The notes beneath the pieces are model-generated. The model saw only the letters and a list, made by a program, of their open reading frames with translations, searched no databases and was not told the DNA's origin. 64,000 bases of DNA from Klebsormidium nitens. Taxonomy: Eukaryota > Streptophyta > Klebsormidiophyceae > Klebsormidiales > Klebsormidiaceae. Made by a program: the position numbers and the translations under genes. The DNA lies in NCBI GenBank assembly GCA_000708835.1, contig DF236967.1:250822-314821 (forward strand), in the 5' to 3' direction. Below are positions 36,985 through 48,600 of the stretch, in pieces (the first letter of the stretch is position 1; each line of letters opens with the position of its first letter).

Positions 36985-39002
36985 GAATTATTAGACGTCT
37001 TGGTGCGTCCTTGGTGCATCTATTGGGGAGAAGTCAAAGGTGCACTGGCTGCTGCATAAATTATTGGCTAGGTTGAGACCGGTGCCCAGCTCTTGCGGAC
37101 GGTGTGATCATTGTAGGGAGATTCTAGCTAGTTGGCATGGCGTCACTGAGTCACTACGTCGGATTCATTTTTCCTGCTAAGTGGACTCAATTCCTCGAGT
37201 CAAAGGGCTAGGGTAGAAGGTACTTAGGCATAGGTACACGTTGATTAAGTTACAGAGGCGGCGGCTGGCGCTTTGTATACTTATGAACATCCCTGCTGCA
37301 ACACAATTCGATGAAGTGTTCAACATCATGGCATCTTTGTAAAGCACATGGATGACGGCATGTAACCTAAGCGACATTGGATGGTTGGAGTATACTACCT
37401 AATTCATTGAATTGATGGACACGTATGTCTCTATCAAACATATCTTGCATGGTCCTGTCGATAAAGTGTTGGATTATGATCGATGTCTTGCGCCGCTGTG
37501 CCAACTCCCTTTCTTCTGGAATTCGTAAGTGGCCCCTATCGCGCCCAGAAGTCATACTTAATCGATTTGTTGCAGCCCGGCACGCGCGCCAGGAGGCTGC
37601 TCAACACCAGGCGGCGCAGGGCCGCCCCCGTCAAGCAGACACTATCAACATGCCCGCCATATATTGATATCTCAGGCGGGCCGCGCGTGCAACGTTGTAC
37701 TGAGTAGCATTGCACCGACGTTAATGAATGATAGCTCCAGTCAAGTCCGATCGCCTCGAAGCTTGCAAGCAATTGCAAGGACTAGGATCGTGTGTAACTG
37801 GCGGCCCAAGGCCATGCAGCTTGCCTGGCACGGCGGCACCAACGCATCAATCATCTGGACTCATGCATGCCACACGTCAACCTTGAATTAGCTGTTCACT
37901 ACACAAGGAGTTCGTATTTGATGGATAAGTGATGCAGCGCATTCCAACATCACTTTGAATCGGTGGGGGTATGAGTGATAGCAGATTGTTTGGCCCTAAC
38001 TTAGAGAGACTCGCATGCCTGCAGTCTGCTTGCGTGCGTATGGTTAGAAAGGGGATCAGACTCTGCATCCGACTCTGACGCAATTGCAGCCCCCCGCCAT
38101 GTTCTATAACACGATGAGCTCTGGCAACTGATACCTAGTCTCAATTCCAATGTACCGTTTGTGGAACTTTAAGAAGATTGAACAGGCAGCGGCACGGCCA
38201 CGCATATTGCAAACAGCATATGTGTGACCTGCAATCGAGGAGGCTCCCATGATCGGGCGCCTGACCTAGTGATGAAACACCAAGCGTAGCAAGGCAAGCC
38301 CTTGCGTGACGCAGGTGACATCTATCCATATTAGGAGCCTCGGTGTCGCACACTGGGGTGGCACTGTGGGTAAGGGTCGTAGTGGACCTAAACGCAGTTC
38401 CTGCAGAGAAAGTGCTGGTTACAGTCCTGGCAACTCACCACAATCACGCTATCGATAGAGAGGAGTGATTATTTAAAACTGCATCATTGAGAAGCTGCAG
38501 TAAGAGGCCTTGTTGAGGCGAAGAAGGCTAAGTGCCTGGCAGGCAAGCGTGCGGCGTCAGTCCCCGGACCGCATGAAAGCTCTCGGAACATTCTACTGAA
38601 CCGCCCTTTGGAACTCCAACGGCAAGCCCTGATGCAGATCCTGCCTTCGTTCGAACGAAGGGGGACTGCTCCAGGTAACGTGCACCACAAGTAGTTTCAC
38701 TCTCTCAATCTCGGAGCGAGCAAGTCGAGTCTCCTCACCTCAATTACAGCAACGTCACTTTCCACCGTGCCGTACTTCTTCAGGAGCCCGGCCCCACAAG
38801 AGCTCCAGCCCCTCGATATAGAGCTCACTGCTTCCTTCCTGCATCTCTCTCATATATAACAGCGTGGGGTACGGTAGCGCTTATTGCTTGGCCCGAGTGT
38901 CGTATGTGGAAAAGAAGCACTTATCCGCTGAAAGGTGTCTACTAACCCTCCAGTCACCCGCGTTAGCAGACGCCTAACTTGAAGACTGGAAGTTCTTGTA
39001 TT
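36985..39002. other. Intergenic region between convergent amidase and MED7 genes
   Basis: This lies between two 3' ends. I found no recognisable coding exon. The open frame at 38484-38690 (minus) is short and without family resemblance. The expected contents are 3' UTRs and polyadenylation signals. Confidence 0.5.
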
Positions 39003-40919
39003 TTACCGCAGTCCTTCCGGTTGGTTGCTTGCACCTATCTTCTGCAAAAGCTCCTGGTTTGCTTCTGCCAGAAGCGATGCCCCCTCCGCAAGAGCTGCGG
39101 CCATCTCCTGTCTCTGTCTGCAGGCAACAAGAGTCAACCAATCAAGAGGAGATACGATGACAAAGGTGCAAATCGTTTCTATGACATTAGCATACCGTCC
39201 TCCATATCTACTGGCCACTTCTGATGATGCTGAGCGACATGATGACAGCATTGACTTCCAAACAATCATTTGACTTATGTAGCCTGTGGTTGTCTGTTAT
39301 ATTCCTAATCATCCTTCAGTCGGCCCGTTACTTACTTTCTGATAGTGGCAAGCGCTTCTTTCCGCCGCCTGACTTGTTCCTCTAACGCGTGCAGAACTGT
39401 TGCTTGCGCCTACAGAAGCAGACACACGTGCATCAGACGACTGGCACCAGTCTCTCGAACAAAAGACGACTGGTCCACCCCATGCATCCAAGACCCTGTC
39501 CCAAACAGCGTGTCGCATGCACAGGAAGGGACCTGGAATGCTCTCCGGCTGTCCGGTTGTAGCCAAGCATGACTCCTGCGACTGTCGACTCAGCAGACCA
39601 CCTGAGACGTCGGAAGATAACCATGCCACGAGCATCAGATGCAAATGTGGTATGCACGATACGCCCTACGTCCCTTCCTAGCTCAACTTCCCCAGCGGCT
39701 ACCCAGGCCGCACAAAAGTTCACATCAGACCCTGCAAATTTGGCCGCAGCCAGCTTTACCCAAACAACTAAAATCCACAAAAAAGAAAAAGAAGTCAATT
39801 CCGCACACTCTGCTGACCTGGTGCGGGCGCAGCAGGTTGAGCAGGTGGTGCATGTTCTTGAGGATGAGCCCAATGTCCTCCACCCTGCGCGCGTACTGCG
39901 ACGGCCGCTCCGCCAGCACGTCCACCAGCTCAAGGTACGTGAAGACCAGCTCGCGGTTCAGCTTGCGCAGCTCCGCGGGGATGTCTGCAAACCATGGTGT
40001 TTGGATGTCTGGCTGGCAAGATGTTTCTGCCACTGGGAGGCTGGCTGGTTTGCATCATCTTGGGGCCACAAAAATGAGCACTAGCAGAATTGGTCCAATC
40101 GTATTTCTGAAAAGATTGGTTTTGGTTGTTCACGCGCAGGGATTGAGCAGGCATGGCAAAGGAGTAACGCAATCTTGCATTGGATGCGCCAAAATTTGTA
40201 ACACAATCTTGCATTCGATGCGCCAAAGTTTGAGCTGGCCTCGAGAGGATCGATTTCGGTGGCACAATGTGCAAAGAAAGTAGTAACACAGGCATGTGGC
40301 ACACAAGCGACGGAATCAACGGCGTTCATTCACGAATATGATGAGCCGGTGAGTGGTACGATGTTTTGTCATCAAGTGCTCCATACTCGGGGCATGACTT
40401 AGTGACTTCTCTTTCTCGCACATTGGGTGAACTTTTTGTGTACAACTTTATTGGAATGGCCAGAAAGCTGAACGCCGAAAGCTTACCAATGTCGCTATGT
40501 TTTGGGTAGAGTTGCCGAATCCCCTGCTGTTCCAGATTTGGAAGCTGATCCTCAGTCTGCAAATGGACCGTTGTTCATTTACACTAGGATTGTCATGATC
40601 ATGTTTCAAAGACCTTGGAGCATCGGTGCGAACAAGAGTCCTGCACGCTAGCAGGTTCCACATGTTTCTTTGTTTGGATGGAGTGCACCATTGCGCATTG
40701 CAAGTATTGGTCCCTGATTTGCCTGCGCAGAAAGAGTCAGCATTTAGCGACGCTTTGCTCTCAACAGGAACAAAAGCACGACGTGCTGCTCACCGAGTAT
40801 GTCTGGCCAAACATTGTGAAAGTTCCGTCCAGCGGGGGTGGTGGCAGAATCTGCTCGCCTTTATACCCGTCGCTGAACAATTTAAAGTAGGGCGGCGGCG
40901 GCGGATACGTTGAGGCCAT
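39003..40919 (-). CDS. MED7: Mediator complex subunit 7
   Basis: MED7 is a core subunit of the middle module of Mediator, bridging transcription factors and RNA polymerase II in the nucleus. Five exons on the minus strand, 40919-40794, 40556-40487, 39984-39818, 39409-39336 and 39117-39003, give 183 residues, close to the plant protein. Visible blocks: N-terminal MASTYPPPPPYFKLFSDGY, then PPPPLDGTFTMFGQTYS, EDQLPNLEQQGIRQLYP, the central LRKLNRELVFTYLELVDVL and RPSQYARRVEDIGLILKNMH, and a Lys/Arg/Glu-rich coiled-coil tail after LNLLRPHQ. Phases match at every junction. It is divergently oriented from the ABCG transporter gene, sharing a 1.7-kb upstream region. Identification is secure. Confidence 0.96.
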
Positions 40920-42626
40920 TGTGCCACGACTGCTTCCGGCCGACCGCCCGCTTCAATGAGCCAATGAGAATGAATCACCGGAAGTCGGAGAGAGTGAAAG
41001 TCTGTCTCTGTTGCAGCTCAGAAGAAGCGGCCACTTGGGTCTGGTGTTGCGTTTATGGTTTTCTTTCTTGTTGGATGGCAACCTCTTTCGGCTTCTTGGT
41101 ATAAGCTCCAGCTCCAACTCATCGCTTTCGCCCAAGTGACTGACAGTGAGGGCCCAGTACGGTTACCCAATCGCTTTCTGCAAAGCGAAATTGCAACGCA
41201 TTCATGGCTGCTGCATTGCATCGAAAATACGTCCTGCAGCCTCAGGAAGCAGAATGCAGGTCCCGCTGGCTCCCTGCGTCTAGGCCTATATATCAGAGTC
41301 TACCTACCTATAAATATACCGACCTACTCACTACGGTACCTAGGGTTCAGCCTGCGCACGCCGCACATGTGCATGATGATTGATCCTCCTTGATCAGTTC
41401 CTCTAGCTGCCTGCACGGATGCCACGCTGTTCCCACGTGATGCGCAGGAGAATCGTCCGATTTGTCGAGCTGTCAAATCATACCGCGCTGCACATGTTCC
41501 GTTGGCTCGACACGACCGGGGACTCCAGTCGGGCAAGTTCCAACCGTGCACTTCCATTTCGTCCAGCCGCTCAGCCAGCGATCGTGCCAGCTGGCAGTGC
41601 GCAACAAAAGGAGATCCCTCACAGGCTACAGCTCGGCATGCCGCCAGTCCGGACTCCGGAGTCGGACTCCGGCCGGTCGACTCCCACTCGGAGGCTTCCC
41701 GACTCCCGACTCCCGAGTCACGATAGCATATGGCCGCTCAAGTATCAACCGTACGGCTCTGAGCCGGATCCGGCTGCTGACCATCGATTCGCGTGATCGT
41801 ACGGTCGCCGCGTATCCAATCCTGATTGTGCGACGTATCTAGTCTCCGTACATCGCTATCTGACAGTTCGGCTCACGTCATGGAGTAATGAAGCGCTCAG
41901 CTGGACGTCACCATCGACCCCGGTAGAAGCATTCCGACGAGTTCCCGACTTCCGTCCATCCACCCGAGCGACGGTACTGTAACTTGTGACCACACCGAGC
42001 TTCTCGAATTTCCGAGTCGGGCCGCTGGACTCGGTGCATCGCAGCCGCCTTCCCAAGTTGCACCCGAGACTCGACCGCCTGTGATGATGCGGCATGGGAC
42101 AAGGGAAATTTCCATCATGGGAGACTCCAAACATGCACTGGCATGCTGGCAGTTGAGAAGTGGTCAAATGTCGGCCCCCCAATGGCTTCTGAGAACACAG
42201 TGCTGCATTCACAGTGCGACAACGCCATGGCATCTCTGAATGGCTCCCGAGTCCTAAATCTTAGGACGGCGGCATGCCAATGCGTCTTCCGTTACTAGGT
42301 ATATTGTCTGCCACTGATGTGCAGGATCCTGCTGTGGTAACCAGCTCGCTGCAGCGTCCCTTGTGTCACTTGGCAGCTTCCAGTGTTGTACAACAACTGC
42401 AGTGGTCTCCCCCTAGCTTATAAGCCCCTTTTACATTGGCCGTGAGAAGCACAAAATTTGCTGAAGAATGAGACACTCAATTGCCCTAGCTGCTTGAATG
42501 TAAGCGTCACACATTGGCCCAGCATAGCTGCTAGCAGTAAAGCTCCAGTACTGAGTCCCAGCTTGTAATTGCATTCCTTGATTCCCCCCGTTCAACAGCT
42601 ACTGGGTCAAACTCACCGTCCCAATC
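40920..42626. promoter_or_regulatory. Shared upstream region of MED7 and ABCG genes
   Basis: 1.7 kb lies between two divergent starts. No coding exon was recognised. The 41.5-42.3 kb part is rich in the pentamer GACTC or its complement GAGTC, with a dense, partly palindromic cluster at about 41648-41720. It is a candidate regulatory region for either gene. Confidence 0.45.
41648..41722. repeat. Palindromic GACTC/GAGTC cluster
   Basis: About seven GACTC or GAGTC units occur in 75 bp, several with flanking CGG/CCG so that local inverted repeats form (for example GGACTCCGGAGTCGG). More copies are scattered to about 42250. Confidence 0.7.
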
Positions 42627-45600
42627 ATGGCTTTCGCGGCCCCTGGAGGCGGCGCAGCCGTCTTTGAGCGGGGGCGTGGCCCTGGGTTCACCTTCTCTAT
42701 GCAGCCTTCCGGGCTTTCCAACAATGCGGAAGACACCGCAGACTTGGAATTGGCAGCCCTGCAGATACAAAACACTTTGGTGCGCACACGCCATGCGACT
42801 GTGCCGATTGACGAGCGGCTGGAGGCGTATGTGAGGCAGGGGAGCAAGCTCGGGACAATTGACATCTCACATCTGAAGCCTGAGGAGCAGAAAGTGGTCG
42901 TGGAGAAGGCCCTGCAGACGACCGACCAGGACAATGAATTGTTCTTGAGGAAGCTGCGGGAGAGGGCCGCAAGGTGGGCATAGGGCCTTTCTATTTGGCT
43001 GTGAGCTGCTTGTGATCATCTGGAAGAAAATGTGGTCTGGAGAGAGTATGCCTGATGCTGACGGTGCATTGTGATGCTGAGCGGGCTTAAAATGACTCAA
43101 TGTAGCTTTTACATGATGGTGTGCTGGCCATTTGTACTGTAGTGCTCCTCGTCAATGCAGGGTTTGTCCCTCAATGTTCCATGCCCTTTTTCCAGAAAGA
43201 AGCATTGGGGCCAAAAAAGTTTGGCACCTTGCTTCTTGATTCCTAATCCTCTCGCTTCCTTGTTGGATACAACTTTGGTTTGCAAGCTTGATACCTGCCC
43301 CACAATCTCTGCGGTTCTCTCCCTTGTGTAGGGTGGGTATTGCGCCCCCGACCATTGAAGTCCGGTACGAAGACCTCTGCATCGATGCTGATGTCTATGT
43401 TGGGTCGCGAGCCCTGCCTACCCTCACCAATGCATCTCTGAACCTGGTCGAGGTATGTCAACATTTTTGAGCATGTTATTTAACTCATCATATGTGGGCA
43501 CTTGGTTGGGTTTGATTTTATTCATTGATGTATCTATGTGTTTTCCGATCATCTTTCATGTCGTATGTACCCACATCTTGAGTTGGGCAATATATAGTCT
43601 GGATGACACGACTCCTCTTTTCAAGCATTTGGCAGACATGATCTGATCTTTCATTCCTCAAGATGATAAGAGCACCGGCCTCTTGGATACTACTTCTACT
43701 AATGAAGTTGTTTTCTGCATCCTTCAATGCAGGATGTGGCGGTGCAAACTGGGGTCCTCAAGAACAAGAAACGGGACTTCGCTGTGCTGAAGAATGTGTC
43801 CGGCGTTCTCAAGCCTGTGAGTTCCCCCGCTTCGATGTGCCTGCTGATGAGTGCAGTTCGTCAGTTCTGCGGGCTTGTAAAAGATGTCATGTCATGTAAG
43901 CAATGCTCAAGCCTTATGGAAACAATTGCTAAAACTTTAAGAGGCACATTGCTTAATGTCCCATCAAAAGGGTTCGCAAGTCATATTTTTAAAAACTCTG
44001 ACATGAGATTGTAAAAGCCAGCCCAATGCGTCTCTATGGTTTTTTCCTACTAAGATCACGTAACCTTTTCTCTCTGACACAGCCCAACAGTATGGTCTTG
44101 GTAACCAACTTCTCTCAACCGAAACTCCCTCCGATTCTGCTGTCCTTCCATCCCTCATCCTCGTTCTTTTCCCCCCCAGGAGCGCATGACCCTGCTTCTG
44201 GGCCCCCCCGGCAGCGGCAAGACCACTCTGATGCTCGCCCTGGCGGGGAAGCTGTCGCGCGACTTGCGCATGAGGGGGAAGATCTCGTACAACGGGCGAG
44301 AGCTGCACGAGTTTGTGCCCCAGCGCACGGCCGCTTACATCAGCCAGGTGGACACGCACACCCCCGAGATGACGGTGCGCGAGACGTTTGATTTTGCGGC
44401 GAGAATGCAGGGGCCGGGTTACAGATCAGGTGAGGGGGGGGTCAATAAACTGCGCTTCCAGCTCTGCAGTATGTTTTGCTTGGTCCAAATAAGCAAAAGC
44501 ATGGGGCACCACCCTTGCTTTCCATGATGTTTATGCTTTTAGGGTTTTGGGCTTCAGGATACGTAGGGCTCCCTCTTACTCCTGCTTCATACAACACAGC
44601 TCGCCGCTTACTTGTGAGCACTTTTGAAAGAGTGGCAGGATAATCATGTTGAAGGTCAGGGGCAGCAAGCCATGTAGGGGGATCTTTCCAGGAAAAGAGG
44701 CTGGATTTTGGCTTTGGGTTTCTGAGCTGCTGAATACTGAAACTGCCGTGTACTCATGTAGGTAATGTGGGGACCTAGTAATCAGTTGCGACGCGCTTAC
44801 TTATTACTACCTTGGATCTGCAGGGCTGCTCAAGGAGCTGACCAAGAGAGAGTTGGAGAAGAAGATCATGCCCGATCCTGACATCGACGCCTTCATCAAA
44901 GTGAGCTTGGAATTGCCTTCTGCCAGGTTCTCCCCACAAGATGGCGTCTTGTTTTTGACGCCCTCCTTGCAATAGAATCTTACAGGTAGGCTTAGTAACA
45001 AGCAGTAACAGACAACTTGTACTACAGTAATCTGCTCATATTCTGCCAGGTTCTCCTCACAAGACGGCGTCTTGTTTTTTATGCCCTCCTTGCAATAGAG
45101 TCTTACAGGCAGGCTTAGTAACAAGCAGTGACAGACAACTTGTACTACAGTAATCAGCTCATATTCTGCCATGTAGAGTCGCCCACTTCGAATAAGGTGA
45201 GATTTGCTTACTCAAATGTACTCTCAGACCAGAGGAGCCTCAAGACTCGAGACCCAGAAGGTCTGAACAACTAGATGAAGAAAGCCGATGGTGACGTGCA
45301 ATTTGTGGCTCAACATCGGGTTCGGCATGCAGGCTGCCTCTTTGGAAAACAAGCAGCAAAGTGTTTCCACAGAGTACATCTTGCGGACCCTCGGCCTGGA
45401 CGTGTGCGCAGACACAATCGTGGGAGGAGAGGTCAGCCTTTACGCCTCTTGTAGCTGTCTCTCAAAGCAGGACCGGCTTTGGGCTTATGCGCGAACGAAG
45501 ATGGCGTTCTTGCATCTGGAAGCATTGTCTTTGCCTGAGAGTGATCTTGTGAGGTCACGTGATCAGCACTCTGAGCGCGGGGGCGAGCGCTTATGGGTGT

Positions 45601-48600
45601 GAAAGCTGTGCAGATGGCACGGGGCATCTCCGGGGGCCAGAAGAAGCGCGTCACGACGGGGGAGATGATCGTTGGGCCCAAGCAAGCGCTGTAAGTCTCA
45701 ATTAGAAACGGGGGTTGAATTGTTGGGGTTTGTAAGATTGTAAGTCTCTAGTTCAAGGTCGCTACCGCTGATGTTCAGGATCCGCTTGACAGTGAGCCCC
45801 GTCGTTGCTGCCTTTAAAGGAGAGAAACAAGGTCGCATTGATTGGCCCTCAAATCGCGTCTTTGCACGAGGGGGCTTGCTCCAGTATATGCCGAGTGTTG
45901 CTGGTAAACATTTCTAACAGTGTGTTGCTCCTCAGGTTCATGGACGAGATCTCCACCGGGCTCGACAGCTCGACCACGTTCCAGATCGTCAAGTGCATGC
46001 GCAACTGGGCGCACTACGCTAAGGTACGTTTCTCAGCAGAAGCGAGGCTGCTAAACTCACCTTTCCCAGCGTGCGCAATCTCGAAAAGGCCGGGACTTCA
46101 TACCTATTCCGCTTTCTCCGTCCTTCTTTCCCCCGTTCATACCCGACTTCAATCGCGCGCACCGTCCGGGTTTTCTCAGACCACTGACGATCATCCACGT
46201 GGCATTCGCATGCAGGGCACGTGCCTGATGGCCCTGCTCCAGCCCGCGCCCGAGACGTTCGAGCTGTTCGACGACATCCTGCTGCTCAGCGAGGGCTGCG
46301 TGGTACGTGCTGCCAGCTCGAAACAACCTCAAATACTGGATAGGGGCTGCTTTTGCTCGCGTGGCCAAAGGAACCGGAAAGGATGTTCGGGTCGGTTGAG
46401 GTAGTACTGGATTCCGTGCGGTTTACAGCTGCTTTCGGTGACTATCAAGGTCCAGAAAATCTGGGGCTGTCCGGGGCTGTTTACCAGGCCTGTGAAACCT
46501 CCCGATCCGCCCCGTCTGAAAGGATGGAGTCAGCGTATTCCGAGTCTGAAAGATCAGAAAACCATCATCTTTTTCTACGCGGACAGGGTCGCAGGTCGCT
46601 CACATTTTTCCATTTTCTCCAGGTGTACCACGGCCCGGTGGGCGAGGTGCTGGCCTTCTTTGAGGCGCAGGGCTTCAAGTGCCCCGAGCGCAAGGGCGCC
46701 GCCGACTTCCTGCAGGAGGTGACGTCACAGAAGGATCAGCAGGTGGGCTGGCCGTGCTGATGCCAAGAATGTGAAATGTGGGTTTTGGTCTGGGTTTGCT
46801 TTCCTATGCTGAGAGGACTGCGGTTGGCGTCCTGCCTCTGGGGTCGAGCATGGTAAGGAATTGTGGGCCGACTGCTGTTGATCGTTCAAAGGACCTGGAG
46901 GAAGTGTGCTCAACTTCCTTTATATGCAATCTAGAGAGACTTTGGCTGCACGTAGGTCCTCCTCTGGGATTGACTAGTTGACTCAAGCCTGCATGCCACT
47001 TTGAGACCGACGGACTCTGGACGAGACACATCGTTTCGTCGATTTGAACTTTCGTCGCCACGTGCTTCACTCGATGCTTCACTCAATGCTTGAAATTGCT
47101 CAATCCTGACAGGCTGGCATCTTTGGAGGATTCTCCGTCTACTGCTAACACAACTGCTTCCGTCCTTCCTGCCCAGCAATACTGGTCGCGCGACGGCCCC
47201 TACCGTTACGTCCCGGTTTCCGTCTTCGCCGAAGCGTTCAAGCAGTCCAAGCACGGCGAGGCGATCGCCCAAGAGCTGTCTGTGCCGTTCGATGCCGCCA
47301 AGGACCATCCGATGGCCCTGGTTAAAGAAAAGTATGCGCTCTCCACGTGGGCCATGCTGCGGGGGTCGTTCCGCCGTGAGCTGTTGCTGATGCAGCGGAA
47401 CATGTTCCTTTACCAGTTCCGGGCTACGCAGGTAAGAGATTGGCTTTGTTTTGGATCAGTTGCCTGGCCGTGTGCATAGAGCAATCAACACACTTCGCAG
47501 CTTTGTTGTTGCGGATGTGTAACGAGGACTGAGCGAGATCTTCTCGAGTCCATGGTAATCACCCGCGGTTATGGTATTGTCCTTAAATAACCGATACGCA
47601 AGGATCCTTTGAGAAGTAATCAGTATCCGCTGATACCTCGGCATCTCAGCCAGTCTGCCACCCTATGCAACTCAGGAGCAGATAGCTTCAGCACAATTCA
47701 GACGCACACTCTACAAGCAGTCTGAGGATAACTCTCAAGAAAGATAATAGTAAGCCAAGATAATAATAAGCTCCGACTAACACTAAAAACCCTAACCTTA
47801 AATGAAACACCCGCTCCGCACCCGTACCCACCCTAACCACCATACTAACCCTACCCGTCACAGTGCGGTTACCTTACTATTATCTGGGCAAACTATTATT
47901 TTTCTTGAGTTTCATAGTCTGAGGTGACCCCGGACCTCTCTTTGACCCTTGAAGCCACAATCATTGCAGCTGCTAAGTTTCCCAACGCTGCCGACACGGC
48001 TGCTTTATCTACCGCCTGTTCAAAAGTCTACCTCTCTTCATCCTTCCCTCCCCTCTTTCCCATTCCCCACTCTCTTCCCCGCCTCTTCTAACCTGCCAAT
48101 TCAACCCCCTTCTCTGCTCGCAGACGGCCATCCCCTGTCCTATTCCCTCCCCCCCCCCCTTTTCACCTGCCATTTCTTACCCCTCTTTCTGCCCACAGAC
48201 GGCCATCATGGCGTTCGTCTCCGCGACGGTGTTTTTCCGCACCACGCTCGGCGTCGACGTGGACCACGCGGGCATGTACCTGGCCTTCATCTTCTTCGGC
48301 CTCACGTACATGCTCTTCTCCGGCTTCTCCGAGATGGCCATCACGGTGCGCACTTTCACCGTCTCAACTCGTATTGGCTTCCTCAGCGTTCCCTCTCATT
48401 CCAAGATACGCTTTTGCTCTTGTCATACTCCCGATATGGGAGTCTCTTCCCCTCCCCTTGCGTCACGGGAAACCCCGCTCATCCGTGGTTTCTCTTTCCT
48501 TTCAATCCTTTGTACAGTATCAGAGTACGCGTCCTTCTTTTTCTTGCACTTTTGCTGCTGTAGCTGGTCAGCCCTCGTCCGGATCCACAAGAATCTTTTC

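Noticed and set aside
38484-38690. Small minus-strand ORF downstream of MED7
   Set aside because: Low-complexity composition without similarity; it lies in the expected 3' intergenic space of two convergent genes.
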